Assembly: GCA_029216955.1 (NCBI GenBank)
Contig: JANAVB010015600.1
Span: 27,544,182-27,608,181 of the forward strand
DNA length: 64,000 nt
Direction of reading: 5' to 3'
Origin: Iris pallida
Lineage: Eukaryota > Streptophyta > Magnoliopsida > Asparagales > Iridaceae
A program made the translations under genes and the position numbers. Positions 22,439-34,040 of this stretch are shown here, piece by piece (the first letter of the stretch is position 1; each line of letters begins with the position of its first letter). The notes under the pieces were generated by a model, which searched no databases, had not been told where the DNA came from, and was given only the letters and a program-made list of their open reading frames with translations.

Positions 22439-24280
22439 TGTCACGCCCCGACTCGCCCAATCGGTCGTCATTGCCTTGACTCGAGATGAATCGATCCCAT
22501 GAGTCAGGATGTGATGCCGTACATGTCTTTATTGGACTTGTACAAGGCAAGAATGTGCATTTGAAATTTTCTTTGAGATGATACGTTGAAATTAAATAGT
22601 GCAAAGAGTTGAAAACATAGAATAGAAAGAAATATAGTTTTTCATTCATAAAACTTGCAAAGTATGTGCAAGGTAATTTTTTTACATTACATATGCCGTT
22701 GTGGCTACATCTTTGAACACAAAAGAAAACTCTCGACAAGCTGCCATGAAATAATCCTTGTCGTTCCATACATTCATGCCCCCTTATACATTTGAACAAA
22801 ATGCCTTCGATCTGAATTGGGCTTCAAAATACTTCAAAATAGGAGAGCTTCGCGCCGCCTCCCGTTCTTCAGCTTCAGTTTAGTCTCGAGCTCCCGCAGC
22901 GCGCTCGTTACATGGGGAGTTGGGGGTTAGCACACTTGCTATTGGATGGGACGAACCCACTCGTCTAAACCGACACTGCTTATTAAGGATTCTAGCATAC
23001 GAAGTGATCTTTCTATTTAGAACTATATGAATTGCAGTTCATATCAAAGGCACATTTTAAACAGTAACAACATAACCCATTTCAACTTATCTTACCACGA
23101 CCGTGCTCCTTTCTTGCACAAAATATACATAATACTTACCACCTGCACAAGACAATAGTTGAGCATGCAATCTATCTTATATGCGATCATTGGTGATATT
23201 GACACCATGAAGGACGATTACGTAATATAGCGACGCGCCCTACCAGTCCAGGTTGCGAGCCTAACTGGAAGTCTCGCAATACCTCACACCGAAGCACGAT
23301 TCTATAATTTCCTCCTAGGCCGATTCGGTCCCAGCTCCCCGGGTACCGTCTCGAGGAAAGCTCACCTTGTGCACAAGTCGTCCATGACCATGCGAATGTA
23401 TGAACAGTTTAATATGTATGAAGTAAATTGCATAGCATAGACATTATTGAACCACATAGTCATTTTTACTCGTGCAAGGGTTCTTTTCTCCGAAGCCGTA
23501 CGTTCTGATTTAGCATCTCGTAGGCACCAAATTCTCCGAGGCGTAATATACCGCAACCAAGGTTTCTTCGTTGTGTTTTGCAGAGCATGAAATAAATTCT
23601 CTTTCTTTCCTAGAACTTTATCTTTTCTCTACTTAGTGTGAAACTTATAAATTCGGAGTTAACTTCTCTAAGTTGCGATATTATCCCAAGTTCTTGATCT
23701 TAGTGGCAAAGCATACGCCCAATTAGCATCATCGATTTGAACGTTGAACTTTAAGAATTTTGTTGGCGAGAAGGAGTAGAAAAGAAGGGGCCGAAGAACC
23801 ACCCACCTAGAAAGATTGTGTGAGAGTAGGAGAACGCTTCACGACGGTCAAGCGTCAGTTACACGAACTCCTGCAATGGCACGAGCATCGAATTAGAACC
23901 CTTCCTTCAATCCTTCCTTCCAAATTTCTAAAGACGCATTCTGAAAACGACGCGAAAGCACACTTATCAAACCCACGCAATAATTCATTCAGAAAGCCAA
24001 AAAAACCAACAAAACCAACAGTAGACCGATTGCGTCGCTCCCTTTAGAGTTTATTCACCAAGACACAGTCTACTGCCTCTAGGACTTATTTCAGCAGTAG
24101 CCGATCCATTAATCAGAACGGTATTCATATCACTCGTCCAAATCGATTTTATTGATGTCATAATTTTTCGTATACCAAACTCGTCGCTGAGTCAGACTAG
24201 CCATCTATGTTCCCGACTATTTCTGACTTGCCACGAGCCTATTACATAGTGTTTTGCCCCAACAGGAGCGGGGCATTACA
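22439..24280 (-). repeat. Gypsy 5' LTR (right copy, 1842 bp)
   Basis: Starts TGTCACGCCCCGACTCGCC and ends GGGGCATTACA on the plus strand. It is uninterrupted and shows the site at 23028-23040 where S1 entered the other copy. Confidence 0.93.
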
Positions 24281-25012
24281 GTGCCTTGGAGTTTTCCTTA
24301 GTTTATACAGCTTACTTCGTCGTGTCCTTCGACGAATGCTAGGCGTGTCCGATTATTCGGGAGCGGGTCGTGACATAAGCCGCACCCATTTCCTGTGCTT
24401 ATTCCTGTACTTACCCCAGCCGGTCACATATGCTAGCTGTATTTCAAATATTGTGCACATGTCAGGCCTTGTACTTCATGTTCAGGATTTACTTCATTTA
24501 CTTTATTTCCTGTACTTCCTGTATTTATATTTTTGTACTTTTATGTTTTTTTTTCCTGTACTTTACATTCCATGTTCTCTTGTTCTCATTTCATATCATG
24601 ATGTTCTTGTTCATTACCTAGAATTATACTTTGCTCTGCTCCTGATTGGAAATGTTACAGGTGAGATGGAGGCTATTTGTGACACGTACTATGGAGGAGA
24701 CTGCTGAGGTAGTTGAGCCAGCTGGACTTGCTCTGGACTTAGAGGCCGAGGAGGCCTAGCTATCTTTCCCTTTAGATGCTTTACCTTCATTTGTACTTGA
24801 GACATCAGACATTTGCTTTACATTTGCTGGATGAATGTAATAATGATTAGACATGTATTCTGATTCTAGGATCATTTATAGATGCTGTGATTTGTACTTA
24901 TTCATATTGCCTTGTAGTTTCCCTAGCTTGGTACAACTTACTTCGTCGTGTCCAACAACGAAGGCTGGGCTTGTCCGACTCGTATCCGAATATTCGAAAG
25001 CGGGTCGTGACA
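24281..25012 (+). mobile_element. LTR fragments with two successive LTR ends
   Basis: Two related plus-strand LTR ends are present. 24282-24375 and 24908-25012 both begin TGCCTTG, share TTACTTCGTCGTGTCC, and end GCGGGTCGTGACA. The stretch between (24376-24907) looks like the downstream part of such an LTR, with an acceptor-like TGTTACAG at 24653-24660. The upstream part of the first is cut off by the gypsy element. The reading frame at 24207-24707 crosses the gypsy boundary and is not a gene. Confidence 0.55.
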
Positions 25013-25090
25013 GGTTGATAAATAGATTACTAGCTCAAATAATTAATTTAAATCATAATTTGTTTTTAGGGTACTTGGGCACTTTGGACT
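25013..25090. other. Short AT-rich spacer
   Basis: 78 bases between an LTR end and the start of L2, with no recognisable content. Possibly the original target sequence. Confidence 0.4.
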
Positions 25091-26309
25091 TGTAACGCCC
25101 CAGTCCCAAAATATAAGAACTAAGTACGTATACATGTCAGCTGTATACATACGAAGTATATGGAACCCTCGTATGTATACATAAGCTGTAAAATGTAGAA
25201 GCCATTAAAGTAATCTCATCCACAAATAAACATAACATAAAGTCAACTTATAAATGTCATTTGTACAAAAATGTTGGGCGGAGACAAATCTACTACCAAC
25301 TAAAGAGAGAGAAATACATAGCAACATTGGATGAGTCGAGCGAAACGAAAGATGAACCAAAAGCTAGCATCATGGAGGTAGGTTGTAAACTATGTCCTTG
25401 GCTAGAGCACCTGCAAAAATCACGAACACACCTGGAGAAATCACCAGGTCCTCAGAGGGACGTAACAAGATACATGAAGAACATGCTAATATGAACTAGC
25501 AGAATAATAAAATAATATACAAAAGACTATCCTAGACACAAATATGCAAAGGGGATTCTAACCTTCTAAGTACGTAACTGGCATCCAGTCATACGTATTC
25601 GGCCGTAACGTCCAAAACATCATAGGGTATCTGCAAATATAATCTCGTCATAGTTCCTTTCGAAAACTATGGTTTATCTGTTTGGCTTCCCATACGCACT
25701 AGTGACTATCCTCCCCCAATATTTCCCACACTGACCAAGTCAAGTCCATGACCCACCCAGTTTTGTAACTGCTCAAGTCTCTATACCTTAATCGTAGCAG
25801 TTACTATCATCTATCCGACACACGACTATAGAGATGGCCAATCAATATGCAAGCCGTGCCCCTAACAAACTGTCTCAAACCGTGTAGTGTGTGTGTCATG
25901 GCCAAGGAAGATATAAAAATATCCCACAATAAGAAGGTAGTCTGCTAAAACTAAGTCAACATGCATCAAATAAAGTAAAATAACGAAAAACGACTAATAG
26001 AGTCGCTTGCACCCAAGTGTGGCTTGGACGCACAATTTATAACAATTAAAAATAACAAATATGAAACAAAGTAAATAAATGCTGAAAATAAATAATATGA
26101 CAGTAAATTAGCAAGGTATACTTGCCTGGTATTATGCCTTGAGTTGGTTGCAGTTGACGCGTGGTATGAGTGTGTTGACACAGCAATAGTCACAGAGATC
26201 GAAACTTTGCAAGATGAACTTAATTGATGGGTTAGACCATGCCATCGAGCCCGAAATAGTCAAATTAGATAGGGCGATATGAAGAAGTCCAAATTTCGAA
26301 AAAGGATAG

Positions 26310-27436
26310 TGTAACACCCAGTTTTCTAAATGAGGGTAATTTTAAAATTTTGTAATTTTAATTATTTAATTATGATATTTAAATAATAATATAATTTTTG
26401 GTGATTTTTAATCATTTTAAAACTATTTAAAAATCATGACTTGTGATTTTGATGTGCAGCTAGTGAAACCCTAGAGACAGTCTGCCCTAGAGCCTAACCA
26501 TGTGATTTGGAATATCTATTTATCATTTTTAGCCTAGGGATAATTTGGTCATTTTGACTTATTAGAATTATTGATTAATTATTGGATTAATAGTTGTTGA
26601 TTTTGACTTTTACTAGTTGTGACTTAAGAGACTAACCTAGATGTTGACCCTAGCTATGGTGACTTGATTAGCATGGTGAGACCCTAGTCTAACTTAAGTC
26701 AACCTAAGTTAGTCATTTAGAAATCAAGATTTGAATAGGAGGATTAATGAATAGGTTCATAGGCTTGAGACTTGTGAATTGATTTCATGACTAGTGCAAC
26801 TTGGCCCATAGCCCACTAGTGTAACCCTAACCCTAATTTTATCCTTTATGACCAGCCACCTAGGGATTTCCAACCCTATAAAATCTTTCTTCCTATTGTT
26901 CTTGCCTCTTTTGTATCATTCTCCATTTGGCAAAAACCAAGGTTTGTTCCCTTCTTCAAAATTCTTATTTTATTTATTTATCCTCCTTTTTTATCCTAGT
27001 CTTTTGTATTGGATTCTAAATGATGTTTATGGACTATTGGTGTATTTCAGCTTGGGATCAATTTGGAGCATTTGGCTATCAAGAAGAACACCCCCCATTT
27101 GAAACTTTTTCTTGATATTTGCACCTATAGGTAAAACTCCTCAAATTGTGCTAATATTTTGATTTTTTTGCAAATTAGGCTAGATCTAAGTGTCCCCTAG
27201 CTGTCCCTAGAATTTGGGTAGAATTCGTGTCCGTTTCGTGTCCGTATCAGACACGTGTCATAGTGTATATGTAGGTGTTTGATAGAATGCCACTTAGGAT
27301 TTGATTTTCGATTTTTGTAAAACCAATTACATGGAATTGTAGATCTATATGTGTACATTAGATTTCGTGAAGACTGAGTCCCATTTTGTGTCGTGTCGTG
27401 TCAGCACTGGACACGAATTTGTCACTGCACAGGCGC
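26310..27436 (+). repeat. S2, left piece
   Basis: AT-rich promoter-like part with the TATA box and the start of the presumed transcript. It contains several short 'TCGTGTCCGTTTCGTGTCC'-like phrases (27225-27265) that recur in S4 (46360-46385). The small frame at 26848-27102 is unsupported. Confidence 0.7.
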
Positions 27437-28407
27437 TGTAAAACCCCCTATTTATTATTATTATTATTTTATTAGACTTAAAAAGTAATTTATGCAAATT
27501 ATGATTTTTTATATTAGAAATGACCTTAGCCATTGTTGAATTTTGGAACACGAGACTACCATAAATTTCGGCACGGAAGATGTAGCAGTGTGCCTTGACT
27601 AGTGTACCAGTCATGCCGGGGGAAGCCTAGCCATGGTGATGTCCAAACTAGAAAAACCAGACCAAATTGTGAATTTACTTATTTAAAGTATTTTAATTAA
27701 ATATTATTTTATATATTAATTTTTAGACGGTCCGGTTTGTCCAGTTCAGCCCGAATTGGGTCCGAACCGAATTTAAGCCCAGGTAGGCATGTGGTGGGAC
27801 CAAAGTGGCCATGTAGACATATTTTATGTACTTAAAAATAATTTCTAAATTATTTTAGAATTTCATGTACAATTTTAAATCGTTTAATTAATTATGCAAT
27901 TATTGGTATATTATTATTTAAATAATATTTTACAAAATAATATATTTTCTGGACCCACGCATGGGTGAGCGGTAAAGTTCACCCATTGGGACGATTATTA
28001 TTATTTTATTATAATTTAAGTTATTTTATGGAGATTAAATAAATATGTTTTTCTATTTAAATATTATTACTACTCTGAGTTGATTTATTAAGGATTTAAT
28101 TTATGTATATATGTAGATATGCTCAAATATATTAAATAAGTGGATAGTTGACTTTTAAATGATATTTGGATTTAAATAGATTTTTTGGCATATTTATGGA
28201 TATACATATAAATATATAGATATATATAAGTTTTAGATAAAGCAAAAGAAAAAGGAAAAATAAAAAAAAATAACAAAGTGTGGTCGGCCCCACAAGTGGG
28301 GACCGACCACATCACAAATGAACAAAGCAGCATGCGCGCCCCTGGCAAGAAGCAAATAGTAGCAGCACTCAAGGGCCGAACTACTCTCCACCCTCCTTTA
28401 AGACTTT

Positions 28408-28449
<42 letters not shown>

Positions 28450-30982
28450 TTAGTTTAAAATAAAAGAAAAAAATAATAATAATAAAATAATAATAATAGC
28501 AACTACTTGTGGCCGCCCCACTTTTGTTCCTACATAGAGCAGCAGCATTTGTAGCTTGGGCGCCCAAGGTGGTCGACCCCACTTTAACAAGTAGCAGCAC
28601 ATCTAGACCGACCCCCCTCCCACACATGTATATATAAGTTATATATATATTGGTTTTGGAAAAACCCTAAAATCCGAATCTCTTTCTCCACCTTATTCCT
28701 CCTCTCTCCTCCATCCTTCTCCCACTCCTCGGTGTGCGTGCCAACCTCGCCGGAGCGACAGCATCTCCGCCTCCCGGTCGCCACGACGACAACAACAAAC
28801 AACAAACAACAACAACAGATTCCCACTTTAAGGTATCCCACTTCCCCGATCGAATTCTCTGTCAATTCTACTCCGTTTTTAGATCCGTAAATTTGTATAG
28901 AAAGCCCACATGACCCTCTTCGAGATCCCCTAGGTGGATTTCGACATGGCCATCCAACTTGCTCGAAAAATCGAGACGAAGTTGGAGAAAAACCACTTTT
29001 CTGAATATTAAAAACTGTTTTGAAACATCAACTTATCGGCCACTTTTCTTGCTGGCCATTAAACTTTCGTAAAAACTAATTGAAGATAGTCAAAGACAAC
29101 CTAACCGAGATTGTAACGCACCTTTTGGATTCACATTTCATCTAGTATGTAGAAAGTTACACGTTGTTAAAGTTTTACGAAAAATTGTAAATTCTGTTTT
29201 CAAAAAGTGAAAAAACACCCGATACGGGGTGCGCCCCGACAAATCGGACGACGTGGTCGTGCACTATACGCATCGAAAGGCGCGTATGGATGTTGTCGAC
29301 GTGTGGGAACTGACGGAATCCGATTTCATTGTATATGCACGACGAAATCAGTACGTATCCGTCGAGATACCCTGTATCGACCCTTTGCAAGTTAATTCAC
29401 AACTTTGTGCACACTCATCATATCGCGATGAAACTTGCGCCATTGGACTCAAAATATTTTTCTGGTCCTGTGAGCCAAGTTTGGTCCGATTCTGAGACCG
29501 TTGATCGGGACGCTATTTTGGCGGGCCCACAATCCCACTCAACGGGCGATTTTGTGCACAGCCCACCGGAATTCAAAATTGGACATACCGTTGGGTTCGT
29601 CTCATCGAAACAAATTCGTAGACATATAGTTTGACGACTTTAGAGACCGTAGATATTGGCACGCATTTCGGTGCAAAGCGGGTCCAACGACGGACATCGT
29701 TTTGATCCGAAATTACGATTTTGCCCCTGTTCCAGAATTTGAATTTTGGACAGGTATTTCCTAGGCATATCTTTTATTCCAAACTCGTTCGTGATGTTTG
29801 TTGCAGCATCCGGAGTCATCTGCAGGATTTGGCTTTTCTTGCTTCGTTTATTTGTCTGTTCGAGCTACTGGATTATTCTCTTTTGCACATAACCTCAGGC
29901 AAGATACCTTGCCATTATACTGTTTATATTCAGTTTGCATTTTATTGCATATCACTGTTCATTTATTTCCAGTTCTTACCGTTCCTGATTTACTGTCTGC
30001 TCAGTGATATTAGATATACTTTGTTATTATCCTTTGACTGCATATAGACTTAGAGTTAAGAGACTACCGTCTGTAGTGTATCGCATATACCTTGACACAG
30101 TTGTACCACGAGATTGTGTGAGATGAGTAGCATGTAGAGGTTCTTGTGTGTGGGCTGATCCCCCATGCGCATGCGATAGGGCTAACTGCTAATAGAGGCA
30201 TGTTAGGAGACTTAGCAGTTAGTAGAGGTATGTGAGACATGGATGTGACTCTGTTAGACATTGGGTGGGGAGAACAGTTCCTTGACGTATGGGCCAAGTA
30301 TGCACTTCCCTATTGCCGGTTATCTCCGCGGGAGATACGGTCCTGGATCCTGATACTGATTTACTGCTGGCCTCTGACATTCGATGAATGTTATGCTTTG
30401 AGGTCCCTGGTATCCTGATGGGCCATACCTGAGATTACTACTACTGAGCCAGAGTGCCCATGCGTTGAAGGTTTGTTCTTAACTGCATAAACACCGTAGT
30501 ACGGTTAGATTACCTTATTGTTGTCTTGTCACTTACTTTCTTTGTGGCACATTTTATATTCAGTATTTATGGCATGTTCTTCCTGTATCTTGTTACGTCC
30601 CTCTGAGGACCTGGTTATCTTTCCAGGTGTGTGCTTATGTGATTTTGCAGGTGTTCTAGCCAAGGCCGTGATCTTCTCCATTCTTTCGAAGACGATTGCG
30701 CTTGGTTCGTCTCGTTATTTTATCGATCACTTCTCGTACATTTTATTTGAGATAGTTGGTAGTGGACTTTGTCTCCGCCCAACGATTGTATACATGACAA
30801 ATTCAAAGTTTCTTATATATCATTTATTTATCTAGTAGATGAGATTTAGTTATTATGGTTCTACTGCATTTTACAGCTTATGTATTCATACGAGGTTTCC
30901 ATATATTGGAGTATACTTCGTATGTATACAGCTGGCATGTCGATGTACCTAGTCCTACGTATTTTGGGACTGGGACGTTACA
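27437..30982 (+). repeat. L1 left LTR (3546 bp)
   Basis: Starts TGTAAAACCCCC and ends GGACTGGGACGTTACA. It holds a (TA)n tract (28411-28446), a TATA box TATATATAAG (28629-28638), a leader with AAACCCTAA (28662-28670), a donor-like TTTAAG|GTATCC (GT at 28833-28834) and an acceptor-like TTTGTTGCAG ending at 29806. A second phrase TTTTGCAGG lies at 30643-30651. Confidence 0.85.
29329..29634 (+). other. Conserved short reading frame in the L1 left LTR (101 codons)
   Basis: Its last 60 codons match the minus-strand frame at 14843-15175 in S1, with about 70 percent identical residues and no gaps, and the same stop. It lies within the putative LTR intron. The other L1 LTR has a one-base deletion just upstream of this block (near 40089), which joins the conserved end to a different upstream frame (39861-40265). 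That weakens the case for a protein. Confidence 0.35.
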
Positions 30983-33900
30983 TGTTTTTGTGGTGGCCCA
31001 TGCAGGTCGAGTTTGTCACTTCGGTTACGTTACTGTACCGATGTGAACCTGCAACATAGGATTAGAATTATAGGAATCTCATCAATACAGCTTGACCTCT
31101 TCCCTTGGTTTCAAATTCCGAACTCTCGTTCGACTTTCTTGAATTGCATCTTGCTTGATTCCTTCCTACCGTTGATTCTTATTTTCGTGCTTAGTGTCAA
31201 CTAGGAAGATGACTACACTAGTATATGCTCATAGGTCAAACACATGGCTAGAATGGTTATATTGGCAATTGGAATACATTCAAGACTCTAATTGAGTTAA
31301 AAATATTTTTTGGTGTGATTTAATGATTAGTAATTGGTAAAGTAGGATATTACCACGGAAAGTTTTTACCTTGAGATTTCTAAATAGTAAAAACCAGAGG
31401 ATTTATAGGATTTCATACTTGGTTTAAGAAATTGATTGTCTTTTTGAGATTTAATATTTATGATTTATTGGGTTATAGTTATAATTCTTTGCACAAGTAT
31501 AAAATTGACTTGCTTTTCGAGTTGTGATACTTATGAGTTTTGGGTAATAGATATACATCTTTGAACAATTATAAAATTTATTTGATTTTTGATTTTTGAT
31601 TATTGTATTATAGTTATACGCCTTTGAACAGTTATAAATTTGGTTTGAAAATGATCTTAGCTTTTAAAAATGGTCATAGGAACTATTTAAATTTGCGTTG
31701 TACAACTTACGATTTTCGTGTTTATTAAATTTTAAATTTTAAGTGGAAGTAATGATGGTAAATTTTGGTTTACAATAATTGAAAACGATTTTGAGAAATT
31801 TTCTTTATTTTAAATTGTGTCCTATGATTGAGGATTTACAAATCTATTTAGATTTTTGGTTAAAAAAAAGATTTTGACTGATAAGATTATTTGAAAATTT
31901 AGTTTAATGTGGGGTTGCTAATATTATTTTTTGGAGAATTTCGAAGGATGTGATGAAAAGTTATTTTGATTGATTAAAGGAAGTTACCATTTAAAAGTTG
32001 TGATTTTGTTGGAATAACTTAGCATGAATAGAATTTAAAATTGATCAGAGCATTGAGCTTAATTTTTGAGATTACTTTTAATATGCTAAGAGTTTTATTA
32101 TGAGTTATTTGAAAATTTTAGAGTGTTAAAATTTTGATTGATTGTGAAATTTTTTTATAGATTCGTAAATTATGAACTCTTGAGTTAAATAGTTGAATTT
32201 AAACGTTAATTTTGGAAAAGGTTAGTAGTAACGTGATAAAAATTTTCTTTGAGATTTATGAAAGTGATTTAAATTTTTATGATGAATTTGAACGGCTTGG
32301 AGTGAATGCAAATTTTGTGGTTTATTTTTGAAAATTTAATTTTGAAACTTTTTGGGGAACTTGAGTTAAATTCTAATGGTAGGCCATCAAGATAGCTCTA
32401 ATAAGATAGATGTACTCCACTCTAATTGCCATGTCACTCATGACCATGATAGTAGTATATACACAAGTGTTGTTAGTCATCTACCCAGCTATGTGACTGT
32501 ATTTCCACCTCGACTTACTCGACCTTCCTTCAATTCTAGATCTTTTAATTACGACCTTCTAACCCACTTGCAATTTGAATAATGATTTAATGGCTCCTTA
32601 ACTGTATACATCTAGGAGACTATCTTCTCTCCGGAATTGTGTTCCTAAATTATTTTTATGGATTCTTTAATTAATTTTATTTCATGCTTTAACTTGATCT
32701 TTTTTATTTTGTGCATTATTTATCATCTCGTGAACTCCCACTTTCTATTTTTGATCTTCTGGCGTCCCCTACCGTGACTTGTGTATTTGGAGCACAACAC
32801 TAGACTTTTCCTTCCAATAAAATTCATATGTAAGACCTAGACGAGCCCACCTTCATCAAGACATATCATGTCCCACCAAAACCCATCTCCTTGTACTCTA
32901 TTTCTTGATATAAACTTATGGTCAAAATGGCCAGAATATAATCCTTACCATGATACCAATATATTTTTCAACCACGGATAGGGATTCAACCTCGACTCAA
33001 ATTCTTTCGACCCGATATGTGATTTTGTTCTACTTAATTCCTTAAATGCTTAAATTTGTACTTTATCTTGATTGCTTGACCCATTGTCCTATGATACTAT
33101 TAGTTTAACTCTTGTAAGTTGGGTAGAATACTTCACGGCCCAACAAAGCCTTTGTCCTTGTGACCCATATTGATAAGTTTGCTTAGACTATAAGTTCAGA
33201 GGACCCTAAGTTAGTCAACCAAGACAACTGTATAGGCCCAAACTTCGGGCAAGCCTTGATTTTAAAAGATCTTGGACTATTTAAAATCCCTTCATCAGTA
33301 CCTCCCTTGCTCATATTTTGACTATTTCATGCTGCTAACGTAGCTTCAGTTTTGCAAGCTTATTCCGTTATCAAGCTTGATCATGACATATTTTATTGGG
33401 TACACCCACTAACATATTGTCTAATCAGAACCGGTGCATGATGGTCTGATCAACCTATTGCACTTTGGTTCGCTTATCATAACTTATTCTATACGGATGG
33501 AGACATAGTTAAACTTTCCTTAGAGTCTCATCCGCGACAGCATTGACAACTCTCAATTGAATTATTTTCGTCGCCTATGAACCTCGTAATTCGTACTAAA
33601 TAGCATCGTCTTTGAACTCGTTCGTTATGGACTTAACTTACTTTAGAAAGACCAGACACTGTACTTGATAGATAGACTCAAAGTATCACATTTAGTTGCC
33701 CTATCAGTTATATATACACGAAATGTAGATAGCCACCAACCGACTCATGTGGTTGTACCCTCGCCTTTAGCTACTCCTCATTCCTCAACTCTAAAATTGT
33801 TATCATGCCCTCCCCATTTATTCTCGAGCACACGAGAATGATTCTAATCGTTCACTAAAATCCAACTCTCAATCAAGACGATTAGTATCCAGTTTTCTCG

Positions 33901-34040
33901 AGGAACCACATCTCCCCAAAAGTTTAAATTGTTCTCTTTGGTCCACTCAAATCCTTACTATTTCCTAAACTGGATTATCAAATTTTGTTACCTTCACTAT
34001 CAATCCTTATTTGAACTCCATAACCATAATATATTTTTGT
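30983..34040 (+). other. L1 interior, first part (non-coding)
   Basis: Contains no reading frame above noise. The leader starts TGTTTTTGTGGTGGCCCATG, with no clear tRNA primer site. 33080-33700 matches the L2 interior on the opposite strand, for example AACTTACAAG-type and 'CATCCGCGACAGC' phrases. I see no gag or pol remnant. Confidence 0.6.

Larger units (their letters stand above)
12778..24280 (-). mobile_element. Ty3/gypsy chromovirus-like element (Tekay/Del type), degenerate
   Basis: Two LTRs flank gag, protease, reverse transcriptase, RNase H, integrase and a chromodomain-like tail, in that order on the minus strand. The plus-strand LTR edges are TGTCACGCCCC and a sequence ending ACTACA or ATTACA. 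The left LTR is interrupted by S1. Many in-frame stops and several frameshifts make the element inactive. No matching TSD is visible: the bases before 12778 are TACAC and those after 24280 are GTGCC. That suggests a deletion or recombination at one side. Confidence 0.93.

Noticed and set aside
24207..24707. 166-residue plus-strand frame
   Set aside because: It crosses the boundary between the gypsy LTR and the neighbouring LTR fragment, so it cannot be an old gene.
30983..31010. Primer-binding site after the L1 LTR
   Set aside because: TGTTTTTGTGGTGGCCCATG is conserved between L1 and L2, but I cannot match it to the 3' end of a tRNA.
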